Below, in pieces: positions 1 to 6,102 of a stretch of 6,102 nt of DNA; position 1 is the stretch's first letter, and each line of letters starts with the position of its first letter. The position numbers and the translations under genes are program-made. Origin of the DNA: JAXDJJ01 sp034665745 (lineage in GTDB: Bacteria; Actinomycetota; CADDZG01; WHSQ01). The notes under the pieces are model-generated. The model searched no databases and was not told the origin of the DNA. It saw only the letters and a program-made list of their open reading frames with translations. The DNA lies in NCBI GenBank assembly GCA_034665745.1, contig JAXDJJ010000081.1, forward strand, positions 1 through 6,102, in the 5' to 3' direction.

Positions 1-504
1 GATCCCGACGACCTCCGTTACACCGGTGATCGCATCATCGTGAACGCGTCGGTCATCGAAGGACGGCCAGAGCAGGATGTCCTTCAGATCCTGTCTCACG
101 AACTGCTGCACGTTGCCACGCGTGACGTCTCCGGCCCTTTCGTCCCCTTGTTCGTAGATGAAGGGCTCGCAGAGGTGGCCGGATACGGCGACAACCCGGG
201 TCTTTCCTATTTCGATGCGATCGTCGCTGCTGGATCATTCGACAGTGCGTTACCCGAAGACTTCGAATTCTCGACCGGTAGTGCCAACGACATCTATCTG
301 AGCTACCAGGAAGCACAGTCGGCGGTTCGCTACTTCATAGACAGATGGGGACTGCGTCGGTTCATCAGGTTCTACCGGCGGATCGGTCGAGAGCGCGTTG
401 CCCCCGGACTGGCAACGTGGCACGTCGATCGAGCTTTGCGAGGAACCATAGGGATGGGACTTCGGGGATTCGAGAAAGCGTGGGCAAGTAGCATCACCTC
501 ATGA
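1..504 (+). CDS. Gluzincin-type metallopeptidase (peptidase MA-like), 3' part only
   Basis: The reading frame is open from base 1, so this is the C-terminal 167 residues of a longer protein, and the GTG at 40 is probably internal. Counting from base 1, the zinc-protease motif HELLH lies at residues 33-37 (two His ligands and catalytic Glu34). A DEGLAE segment follows at 53-58, where Glu54 or Glu58 would be the third zinc ligand, as in gluzincins. The C-terminal half (SYQEAQSAVRYF, then RRFIRFYRRIG) matches the helical tail common in Peptidase_MA-like proteins, which often end in a segment resembling GFEKAW. The substrate is unknown. The missing N-terminus may carry a signal peptide or membrane anchor, but this cannot be seen. 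The TGA stop overlaps the thrS start as ATGA, so the two are probably co-transcribed. The fold class is fairly sure; the biological role is not. Confidence 0.75.
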   Translation, partial: DPDDLRYTGDRIIVNASVIEGRPEQDVLQILSHELLHVATRDVSGPFVPLFVDEGLAEVAGYGDNPGLSYFDAIVAAGSFDSALPEDFEFSTGSANDIYLSYQEAQSAVRYFIDRWGLRRFIRFYRRIGRERVAPGLATWHVDRALRGTIGMGLRGFEKAWASSITS

Positions 505-2438
505 CTGTTTCGGTGGCCCCCGATGGGACCAAAGATGGATTCGCCCTAGCCAAAGAGGCATCAGCGGCCGGACCCGTTGCTCTCGTGATCGACGGTAAGC
601 AGCACGATCTCGCCGCGGTTCCCCCCGCGGGCAGCACCGCCGAGGTCATCACCCAGGACGAGGATCTCGGCCGCGAGGTGATGCGCCACTCGACCGCCCA
701 CGTCCTCGCCCAAGCCGTGCTCCGCCTTTATCCGGGGGCCAAGTACTCGATAGGTCCCCCGATCACCGACGGCTTCTATTACGACTTCGAGGTCGAGCAA
801 CCGTTCACCCCGGAGGATCTCGAGAAGCTCGAGGCCGAGATGAAGAAGATCGTGAAAGAGAACCAGCGCTTCGAACGTGCTGAAGTAAGCAAGGAAGAGG
901 CTCTTGGGCTCTTCTCTGCGCAGCCTTACAAGGTCGAGATCATCGAAGGTGTCGCGAGCGACGCAGAGGGGGCCGAACTCGAGGGTGCTCAAGGCGAGGT
1001 CCTCACTGTGTATCGCAACACTGTCGACGGTGAAGAGCGCTACGTCGATCTGTGTCGCGGCCCCCACCTCCCGGGCACCGGACGCATCAAGGCGTTCAAA
1101 CTGCTTCGTTCGTCGGGTGCGTACTGGCGCGGGGACGAGAAGCGACAGATGCTGCAACGGATCTACGGGACGGCCTGGGAGTCGAAGGATGCGCTGAACG
1201 ACTACCTCAACCGTTTGGAGGAAGCCGAGAAGCGCGATCACCGCAAGCTCGGGCGTGACCTCGAACTGTTCTCGTGGCCCGAGGAGGTCGGTCCAGGTCT
1301 CGCTCTGTGGCATCCGAAGGGTGCGATCGTCCGCAAGGAGCTCGAAGACCTATCGCGCCAGATGCACCTCGAGCGCGGTTACGAACCCGTGTACACGCCG
1401 AATGTCGGCAAATCGAACCTGTGGGAGACCAGCGGCCACCTCGGCTACTACAAAGAGAACATGTTCCCGGCGATGACCGCCGATGAAGGTGACTACTACG
1501 CCAAGCCGATGAACTGTCCGTTCCACGCTCTGATCTATCGCAGCAAGACCCGGTCGTACCGCGAGCTGCCGATCCGTTATTCGGAGCTCGGTACCGTCTA
1601 TCGCTACGAGCGTTCCGGCGTGCTCCATGGACTACTGAGAGGCCGCGGGTTCACCCAGGACGACTCACACATCTTCTGCACGTCCGACCAGATCGTTGAC
1701 GAGATGGTCGCGGTGGTCGATTTCTACAAGGCCCTGTACGCAACCGTCGGTCTCGGCCCGGACGAAACGCATTTCTCCACCAGACCCGAGAAGTCTGTCG
1801 GAACGGACGCGCAGTGGGAACTCGCCGAACGCGCCATCAGGGACTCCTTGGAGAAGGCAGGACTCGAGTACAAGGTCGCGGAAGGCGAAGGCACCTTCTA
1901 TGGCCCCAAGATCGACATCCACGTCCGAGACGCGATCGGCCGCCTGTGGCAGATCGGCACGATCCAGGTCGATTTCCAAACGCCAGATCGCTTCGGCCTT
2001 CAGTACACCGACGAACACGGCGAGAGAGTTACTCCCGTGATGATCCACCGCGCCTTGTACGGATCGGTCGACCGCTTCATGGGCGTTCTCACCGAACACT
2101 TCGCCGGAGCCTTTCCTGTGTGGCTCGCTCCAGTGCAAGCCGCACTGGTGCCGATCGCCGACCGTCACATCGCTTACGCCGAGAGCGTCGCCGCGAAGAT
2201 CCGTTCGAAGGGCGGCCGCGTAGAGGTCGACGACTCCGACAACACCATGGGTTCCAAGATCCGCCATCACCAGATGCAGAAGGTCCCGTACATGCTCGTC
2301 GTCGGCGACGAGGAAGAGGAGAAGGGGACAGTCTCCGTGCGCAGACGCTCTGGAGACGAGAGCAGAGGGGTATCCGCGGACTCGTTCGCCGAGCAACTTG
2401 CAACCGAGATCGCGGAGCGCACAGTCGAGTCCGCGTAG
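501..2438 (+). CDS. thrS: Threonyl-tRNA synthetase
   Basis: This cytoplasmic enzyme attaches threonine to tRNA-Thr using ATP and edits mischarged Ser-tRNA-Thr. At 645 residues it is of normal bacterial size. Domain order: a short TGS domain (about 1-60), the N2 editing domain (about 61-235), the class II catalytic core (about 250-540) and the anticodon-binding domain (about 545-640). The editing-site zinc motif is intact: HSTAH gives His63 and His67, and DLCRGPH gives Cys185 and His189. The catalytic zinc ligands are Cys339 (MNCP), His390 (DDSH) and His516 (MIHRALYGS). Motif 2 Arg368 and motif 3 Arg525 (GSVDRF) are present. The TGS domain is about 10 residues shorter than in E. coli, judged from the distance to the HxxxH motif. 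The ATG at 501 is chosen because it starts a TGS-like strand (VSVAPDGT) and overlaps the upstream stop as ATGA. No strong ribosome binding site is visible, so translation is probably coupled. No T-box leader is possible here because the upstream gene abuts. Confidence 0.98.
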   Translation: MTVSVAPDGTKDGFALAKEASAAGPVALVIDGKQHDLAAVPPAGSTAEVITQDEDLGREVMRHSTAHVLAQAVLRLYPGAKYSIGPPITDGFYYDFEVEQPFTPEDLEKLEAEMKKIVKENQRFERAEVSKEEALGLFSAQPYKVEIIEGVASDAEGAELEGAQGEVLTVYRNTVDGEERYVDLCRGPHLPGTGRIKAFKLLRSSGAYWRGDEKRQMLQRIYGTAWESKDALNDYLNRLEEAEKRDHRKLGRDLELFSWPEEVGPGLALWHPKGAIVRKELEDLSRQMHLERGYEPVYTPNVGKSNLWETSGHLGYYKENMFPAMTADEGDYYAKPMNCPFHALIYRSKTRSYRELPIRYSELGTVYRYERSGVLHGLLRGRGFTQDDSHIFCTSDQIVDEMVAVVDFYKALYATVGLGPDETHFSTRPEKSVGTDAQWELAERAIRDSLEKAGLEYKVAEGEGTFYGPKIDIHVRDAIGRLWQIGTIQVDFQTPDRFGLQYTDEHGERVTPVMIHRALYGSVDRFMGVLTEHFAGAFPVWLAPVQAALVPIADRHIAYAESVAAKIRSKGGRVEVDDSDNTMGSKIRHHQMQKVPYMLVVGDEEEEKGTVSVRRRSGDESRGVSADSFAEQLATEIAERTVESA

Positions 2439-2938
2439 TGGAAAGACTGTGGAGCCCCTGGCGGATGGCCTACATGAGTTCTGACTCTTTCGGAACGGAC
2501 GGGGGTGAGGACACCTGTTTCCTGTGTGCTCACGGAACGGCGGATGACGACGAGGCGGCGCACGTCGTGTACCGCGGCAGAGACTCGTTCGTCGTGCTCA
2601 ACGCGTACCCGTACAACACCGGGCACGTGATGATCGCTCCCAAACGTCACGTCGGAGACCTCAGCTCCTTGGGCGAGAACGAGCGAGCGGAGCTCATGGA
2701 GCTCATCACCAGAGCCACAGTGGTGATCAAGGAAGTGATGGGGGCCCAAGGTTTCAACGTCGGCATCAACCAAGGTCAGGCGGCGGGGGCGGGCGTGCCG
2801 GGACATCTCCACGTGCATGTCGTTCCTCGGTGGGGCGGTGACACGAACTTCATGCCGGTAGTCGGCGAGACGAAGGTGCTCCCCGAGATGCTCGCCGACA
2901 CCTACGCCAAGCTGCGCCCCGCCTTCTCCAAGTCCTAG
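2438..2938 (+). CDS. HIT-family dinucleoside polyphosphate (Ap4A-type) phosphorylase/hydrolase
   Basis: This 166-residue HIT (histidine triad) protein carries the signature HLHVHVVP at residues 123-130, with His125 as the expected nucleophile that forms a nucleotidyl intermediate. CFLC (Cys27, Cys30) near the N-terminus looks like a zinc pair, as in many bacterial HIT proteins. GINQG (109-113) and PRW (130-132) flank the active site. The N-terminus ERLWSPWRMAY resembles the N-terminus of actinobacterial HIT proteins encoded next to thrS. The M. tuberculosis neighbour of thrS, Rv2613c, is an Ap4A phosphorylase, so cleavage of Ap4A or related dinucleotides in the cytoplasm is the likely role. 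Whether this protein uses phosphate or water cannot be read here. The GTG at 2438 is preferred over the ATG at 2465 because it keeps the conserved N-terminus and overlaps the thrS stop as TAGTG, which implies translational coupling. Its TAG stop overlaps that of the convergent GTPase gene. Confidence 0.9.
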   Translation: MERLWSPWRMAYMSSDSFGTDGGEDTCFLCAHGTADDDEAAHVVYRGRDSFVVLNAYPYNTGHVMIAPKRHVGDLSSLGENERAELMELITRATVVIKEVMGAQGFNVGINQGQAAGAGVPGHLHVHVVPRWGGDTNFMPVVGETKVLPEMLADTYAKLRPAFSKS

Positions 2939-5007
2939 TGGTGTTCGGCCCGCTCCGACTTCGCTTGGTCGACGATCTTCTGCGATAGCTCGTGTGGCAC
3001 CTCTTGGTAGTGGCTGAACGACCACGAGAACGTGCCTTTGCCTCCGGTCATCGAGCGGAGGTCGGTCGCGTAATGGGTGACTTCGCCGAACGGCACCTTC
3101 GCCTTGACGATCTGGCGACCGCCACCGACGGTGTCGATGCCCTCGGGGATGCCTCGGCGCTTCTGGAGGTCACCCATGATGTCGCCGGTGAACTCCTCGG
3201 GGACCATGACCTCCAGGAGCCATACAGGCTCGAGCAACGTGATGCCGGCCTTGTCCAGAGCGTCTTTCATCGCCGAATTCCCGGCGAGTTGGAAAGCCAT
3301 GTCCGACGAGTCGACCGAGTGGAACTTGCCGTCGTAGAGGTCGACCTTGACGTCGATCATCGGGAAACCGGTACCAACCCCGCCCTCCATGGCCGCAACA
3401 ACGCCCTTCTCGACCGAGGGGATCCACTGACTCGGGATCGATCCGCCGAAGACCGAGTTCACGAACTGGAAGCCCTCACCGCGCGGTAGAGGTTCGACCC
3501 GGATGTTGCAGACACCGAACTGACCATGACCACCGGACTGCTTCACGTGACGTCCGAGTGCGTCGGCCTTGCCCCGGATGGTCGAGCGGTAGGGGACCTT
3601 GAATTCGGTCTCACCGACCTCGACCGAGAACTTGCGCTTCAAGCGCTCGAGCACCACATCGAGGTGTGCGTCGCCCATGCCCCACAGGATCGTTTGGTGC
3701 GTTTCGTCGTTGCGCTCCAACTTCAGGGCGGGGTCTTCTTCGATGAGCTTGTGCAGGCCGATCATCAGCTTGTCCTCGTCGCCCTTCGTCTTCGGCTGGA
3801 TCGCCTTCGGGAGCAGGGGCTCGGGGGGCTCGATGGTTGGGAACACGATCGAGTTGTTCTTGTCGGCGATCGTGTCGCCGGTGACGGTCTCGGTGAGCTT
3901 CGCTAGGGCACCGATGTCGCCGGCAACGATCGTGTCGAGCTGTTCTTGAGTCTTCCCGCGCATCGTGAATGCATGCCCGGCGCGCTCCTCGACCTTCTTC
4001 GACGCGTTGTAGATCGGCTGGTCGCCTTTCAGAGCCCCGGAGTAAACGCGGAAGAAGCTCACTCGGCCTACGTACGGGTCAGTCATCGTCTTGAAGACGA
4101 GGGCCGAGAGGGGTGCGTCCACGTTAACCTCGCGCGTCTCACCACCTTCACCTTCAGGCGCGGGCACATCTGCGGGTGACGGTCCGGCCGACACGATGAC
4201 GTCCATCAACCGGTCGACGCCGATCATGTGGGTGGCAGAACCGACGATGACCGGGAACATCTGGGCGTGATCGATGTTCTCGTGGATCGCGTGGATGACT
4301 TCGTCTTTCGTGATCTCGCCACCCTCGAGATAGCGCTCGAGCAACTGGTCGTCGGACTCGGCAACGGAGTCGAGGAGATCGGAGTGGACCTCATCCAGCC
4401 GCGTCCGGCGCTCGTCCGAGATCTCGACCTCTGAGACCTTGCCGTTCGCGTCGTACTCGTAAGCGGCTTCGTCGATGACCGAGATGACGCCCTTGAACTC
4501 ATGCTCGCGTCCCAAGGGAAGGGCGATCGGGGCAACGCGCTTGCCGAATCGGTCGCGTAGTTGCTGGAGGGTGCTGCGGAACGACGAGTTCTCACGATCG
4601 AGCTTGTTGACGAAGAACATCCGGGGGAGACCGATCTCTTCCGCGTAGTTGAACGCCTCTTCAGTCTGAACCTCGAGGCCCTCGACGCCCGAGACCACGA
4701 AGACCGCAAGGTCCGCAACGCGCATCGCGGACCTCATCTCGTTCGTGAAGTCCGCGTATCCGGGGGCATCCAGCACGTTGATCTTGTGACCGTCCCACTC
4801 CACCGGAGCGAGAGCGGTCGACACTGAGATGCCTTTGCGGATCTCCTCTTCGTCGAAATCGCAGACCGTATTGCCCTCGGTGATCTTTCCCATCCGCGTG
4901 ATCGCCCCCGAGCGGAAGAGCATCGCTTCGGCCAGGGATGTCTTCCCGGACCCTCCGTGACCGACCAGCACGATGTTGCGGATCTTCTCTGTGGGATAGC
5001 TCTTCAC
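2935..5007 (-). CDS. Elongation factor G-like GTPase (EF-G2 type)
   Basis: This 690-residue protein has the full five-domain EF-G layout: G domain (about 8-285), domain II (about 296-385), III (about 398-470), IV (about 471-590) and V (about 591-675). G1 is GHGGSGKTS (16-24), G3 is DAPGYADF (80-87), G4 is NKLD (134-137) and G5 is GSA (256-258). G1 and G3 differ from canonical EF-G (AHIDAGKTT and DTPGHVDF): Tyr84 sits where the catalytic His should be. Domain IV keeps the loop FGGSIPSQWIP (520-530) and His563, which aligns with the histidine at the translocation tip, so ribosome binding is likely. This makes it a paralogue of the main EF-G type rather than the housekeeping fusA, which normally sits with rpsL, rpsG and tuf. 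It may be an auxiliary translocation or recycling factor; the role is not settled. The GTG at 5007 is chosen because AGGGGGA lies 7 bases upstream. The frame is open for 66 more codons, but these run antisense into pgsA and lack homology. Confidence 0.93.
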   Translation of the reverse strand: MKSYPTEKIRNIVLVGHGGSGKTSLAEAMLFRSGAITRMGKITEGNTVCDFDEEEIRKGISVSTALAPVEWDGHKINVLDAPGYADFTNEMRSAMRVADLAVFVVSGVEGLEVQTEEAFNYAEEIGLPRMFFVNKLDRENSSFRSTLQQLRDRFGKRVAPIALPLGREHEFKGVISVIDEAAYEYDANGKVSEVEISDERRTRLDEVHSDLLDSVAESDDQLLERYLEGGEITKDEVIHAIHENIDHAQMFPVIVGSATHMIGVDRLMDVIVSAGPSPADVPAPEGEGGETREVNVDAPLSALVFKTMTDPYVGRVSFFRVYSGALKGDQPIYNASKKVEERAGHAFTMRGKTQEQLDTIVAGDIGALAKLTETVTGDTIADKNNSIVFPTIEPPEPLLPKAIQPKTKGDEDKLMIGLHKLIEEDPALKLERNDETHQTILWGMGDAHLDVVLERLKRKFSVEVGETEFKVPYRSTIRGKADALGRHVKQSGGHGQFGVCNIRVEPLPRGEGFQFVNSVFGGSIPSQWIPSVEKGVVAAMEGGVGTGFPMIDVKVDLYDGKFHSVDSSDMAFQLAGNSAMKDALDKAGITLLEPVWLLEVMVPEEFTGDIMGDLQKRRGIPEGIDTVGGGRQIVKAKVPFGEVTHYATDLRSMTGGKGTFSWSFSHYQEVPHELSQKIVDQAKSERAEHH

Positions 5008-5014
5008 GCCTATG

Positions 5015-5021
5015 TCCCCCT
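5015..5021 (-). promoter_or_regulatory. Ribosome binding site for the EF-G-like gene
   Basis: On the minus strand, AGGGGGA is followed by 7 bases and then the GTG start at 5007. This fixes the start of the GTPase and argues against the longer open frame reaching 5205. Confidence 0.7.
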
Positions 5022-5046
5022 GAGCTCGAGCGATGGAAGGAGGGCA

Positions 5047-5052
5047 ATCGTA
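5047..5052 (-). promoter_or_regulatory. Possible -10 element for the EF-G-like gene
   Basis: TACGAT on the minus strand fits the actinobacterial TANNNT pattern. Transcription would begin near 5040 and give a leader of about 33 bases containing the ribosome binding site. No convincing -35 is seen: the hexamer 17 bases upstream matches TTGACA at about three positions. It is inferred from a short motif only. Confidence 0.35.
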
Positions 5053-5081
5053 GACCCCGGGCTGCCTCGACTCACTAGACT
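5051..5081 (+). promoter_or_regulatory. Possible promoter for leaderless transcription of pgsA
   Basis: TAGACT at 5076-5081 is a good TANNNT -10 hexamer and ends 7 bases before the GTG at 5089. Transcription would therefore start at or next to the start codon, giving a leaderless mRNA, which is common in Actinomycetota. A weak -35, TAGACC, lies at 5051-5056 with a 19-base spacer. In support, there is no Shine-Dalgarno sequence at working distance from 5089. The -35 overlaps the possible -10 of the opposite gene. Confidence 0.45.
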
Positions 5082-5088
5082 CCGGCCC

Positions 5089-5691
5089 GTGCTGGACTCG
5101 AAGATCCGTCCCTACTGGGACAAGCTGATGCGACCGGTCGGGCGGGCTCTCGGCAGGACGCCCCTGTCCCCGAACGCGGTGACGCTCTTCGGCGTGGTTA
5201 TCCAAGGTGTCGTCGGGTGGCTGATCATCGAAGGGCGCCTCGTTGCTGCCGGCTTCATCGCCATCATCTCGGCCCTCCTGGATGTCTTCGATGGCGCGCT
5301 GGCGAAGGCGAAGGACCGGGTGACGAAGTTCGGAGCGTTCCTCGACTCGACAACCGATCGCCTCTCGGATGCCCTCCTGTTCGTTCCGATCGCGTGGCTC
5401 TACGGGGTGTCACCAGACGTCAAGGCTCACGACGAGCCCTGGGTCGCGGCAGTTGCTCTGGTCGCCCTAGTGGCTTCGCTCCTCGTGTCCTATGTGAAAG
5501 CCCGCGCCGAAGGCTTGGGTTTCGATGCGAAGGTCGGCATCGCGGAACGGGCTGAGAGGGTGATCCTCGTGATCATCGCCTTGGTCTTCAACGACCTCTT
5601 GCCGCCGATCATGGTCGTTCTCGCCGTCATCAGTGTGATCACCGTCTTGCAACGCATCGCCCACGTCTACAAACAAGATCGTGCCCTCTAA
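5089..5691 (+). CDS. pgsA: CDP-alcohol phosphotransferase, probable phosphatidylinositol-phosphate synthase
   Basis: This 200-residue integral membrane enzyme is expected to join CDP-diacylglycerol and inositol phosphate to form phosphatidylinositol phosphate. The CDP-alcohol phosphotransferase motif is present at residues 65-90: Asp65, Asp68, Gly69, Ala72, Gly82, Asp86 and Asp90. The usual Arg after Ala72 is Lys73. About six membrane segments can be drawn (roughly 30-48, 52-68, 92-107, 118-136, 157-169 and 171-190). SYVKARAEG (134-142) and ERAERV (153-158) resemble the inositol-phosphate-binding half of mycobacterial PgsA1 (SYIKARAE, ERPER) better than phosphatidylglycerol-phosphate synthases. 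The next gene, a PatA-like acyltransferase, supports the PI assignment. The GTG at 5089 is preferred; an ATG at 4957 in the same frame would add 44 residues unlike the family, overlapping the 5' end of the GTPase gene. The coding region ends in TAA and overlaps the next gene by 11 bases. A phosphatidylglycerol-phosphate synthase is the main alternative. Confidence 0.88.
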   Translation: MLDSKIRPYWDKLMRPVGRALGRTPLSPNAVTLFGVVIQGVVGWLIIEGRLVAAGFIAIISALLDVFDGALAKAKDRVTKFGAFLDSTTDRLSDALLFVPIAWLYGVSPDVKAHDEPWVAAVALVALVASLLVSYVKARAEGLGFDAKVGIAERAERVILVIIALVFNDLLPPIMVVLAVISVITVLQRIAHVYKQDRAL

Positions 5692-6102
5692 GAGGCCGCC
5701 CGACGAGGGCCGCCTGATCCAGCTCGTCTACTACGCGTACGTCGCGTTCTCGCTGGTCGCCCGCTGGCTTCCCGAGCGCGTCGCGTACGGGCTCGCTCAC
5801 ACCGTAGGCACGATGCAGGCACGCAGGACGCGGGGGAAGAACACTCAGGTCGAGAGGAACCTCGCCCGCATCACGGGCTTGCAAGTCGGCTCGGAAGAGC
5901 TCCACGAGGTGGTGGCCGAGGCGTTCCGTTCCTACTCTCGCTACTGGCTGGAAACGTTCAGGGCGGTACGCGAGAAGGCTCCGTTCTTCCTCGAGCGGGT
6001 TCAGCCGAAGGACCCCCATCACATCGGTGATGAGATCGCCAAGGGCAGAGGAGCGGTCGTTCTGATCGGACATCTCGGTAACTGGGATGCGGCCGGCGCG
6101 TG
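5681..6102 (+). CDS. LpxL/PatA-type lipid acyltransferase, 5' part only
   Basis: The frame from GTG 5681 stays open to the right edge, giving the first 140 residues. GHLGNWD (130-136) carries the H-x4-D acyltransferase motif (His131, Asp136) in the form typical of the LpxL/HtrB/PatA family. The preceding segment FRSYSRYWLETFR (82-94) is also typical of that family. In mycobacteria the gene following pgsA1 encodes PatA, which acylates a mannose of phosphatidylinositol mannosides on the cytoplasmic side of the membrane; by position and motif this is the likely counterpart. The acceptor here is inferred, since the organism might make a different glycolipid. The start overlaps pgsA by 11 bases in another frame, with no good ribosome binding site, so translational coupling is likely. 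The next in-frame ATG (residue 45) would remove conserved N-terminal sequence. A mannosyltransferase such as pimA would be expected downstream, outside the window. Confidence 0.87.
   Translation, partial: MPSKRPPDEGRLIQLVYYAYVAFSLVARWLPERVAYGLAHTVGTMQARRTRGKNTQVERNLARITGLQVGSEELHEVVAEAFRSYSRYWLETFRAVREKAPFFLERVQPKDPHHIGDEIAKGRGAVVLIGHLGNWDAAGA

Noticed and set aside
561..1313. A 250-codon open frame antisense to thrS
   Set aside because: It is entirely inside thrS, whose motifs are unmistakable. Long antisense frames are expected in high-GC coding DNA, and the translation shows no recognisable domain.
1665..2396. A 243-codon open frame antisense to the 3' half of thrS
   Set aside because: Same reasoning: it mirrors the codon structure of thrS and shows no motif of its own.
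1814..2437. A long N-terminal extension of the HIT protein read through thrS
   Set aside because: This stretch is Arg-rich out-of-frame translation of thrS. The HIT homology begins at ERLWSPWRMAY, just after the GTG at 2438.
2880..2990. A bidirectional terminator at the HIT/GTPase convergence
   Set aside because: No stem-loop with a T-run could be found on either strand; the junction is coding throughout.
5033..5053. A six-codon mini-ORF and a strong AAGGAGG upstream of pgsA
   Set aside because: The AAGGAGG has no start codon at a suitable distance. The site also lies upstream of the likely pgsA transcript start, so it is probably chance.
4957..5088. An earlier ATG start for pgsA
   Set aside because: It would overlap the 5' end of the opposite gene and add 44 residues unlike the family; the GTG at 5089 gives the normal length.
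5008..5205. An N-terminal extension of 66 codons on the EF-G-like gene
   Set aside because: It lies antisense to the start of pgsA, has no resemblance to EF-G N-termini, and a good ribosome binding site precedes the GTG at 5007.
5639..6073. A 144-codon open frame antisense to the acyltransferase
   Set aside because: The plus strand carries the GHLGNWD acyltransferase motif in an open frame continuing off the edge, so the minus frame is a shadow.

Overview
The window looks like chromosomal DNA from a high-GC Gram-positive bacterium (Actinomycetota), possibly a deep-branching lineage. The GC content is high by eye, genes are packed with 1-11 base overlaps, and most starts are GTG. The gene set thrS - HIT nucleotide enzyme - phosphatidylinositol-phosphate synthase - LpxL/PatA-like acyltransferase is the block known in mycobacteria as Rv2614c-Rv2611c. 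The exact genus cannot be read from the sequence.

Layout. (1) 1-504, plus strand: the C-terminal part of a gluzincin-type metallopeptidase with an HExxH motif, cut by the left edge. (2) 501-2438, plus: a complete threonyl-tRNA synthetase with intact editing and catalytic zinc sites, joined to the peptidase by an ATGA overlap. (3) 2438-2938, plus: a HIT-family dinucleoside polyphosphate enzyme, joined to thrS by a TAGTG overlap. (4) 2935-5007, minus: a full-length EF-G-like translational GTPase of the EF-G2 type. It converges on the HIT gene with the two stop codons overlapping in a shared CTAG. (5) 5008-5088: an 81-base divergent control region. It holds a ribosome binding site and a possible -10 for the GTPase, and a TAGACT -10 that would make the next gene leaderless. 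(6) 5089-5691, plus: a membrane CDP-alcohol phosphotransferase, best read as phosphatidylinositol-phosphate synthase. (7) 5681-6102, plus: the N-terminal part of an LpxL/PatA-type acyltransferase carrying the H-x4-D motif, cut by the right edge.

How the genes relate. ThrRS charges tRNA-Thr, and aminoacyl-tRNA synthetases also make Ap4A as a side product, which HIT enzymes of this kind degrade. The last two genes fit phosphatidylinositol and glycosylated-PI lipid synthesis at the membrane. The unusual point is that the actinobacterial block is split by an inverted translational GTPase gene, which leaves the lipid genes with a promoter of their own. I see no mobile element, CRISPR array, RNA gene or clear terminator, and no stretch over 300 bases lacks a gene. 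Nothing here is strong evidence for an entirely new system. The best leads are the split operon, the altered GTPase centre of the EF-G-like protein, and the compact divergent promoter region.
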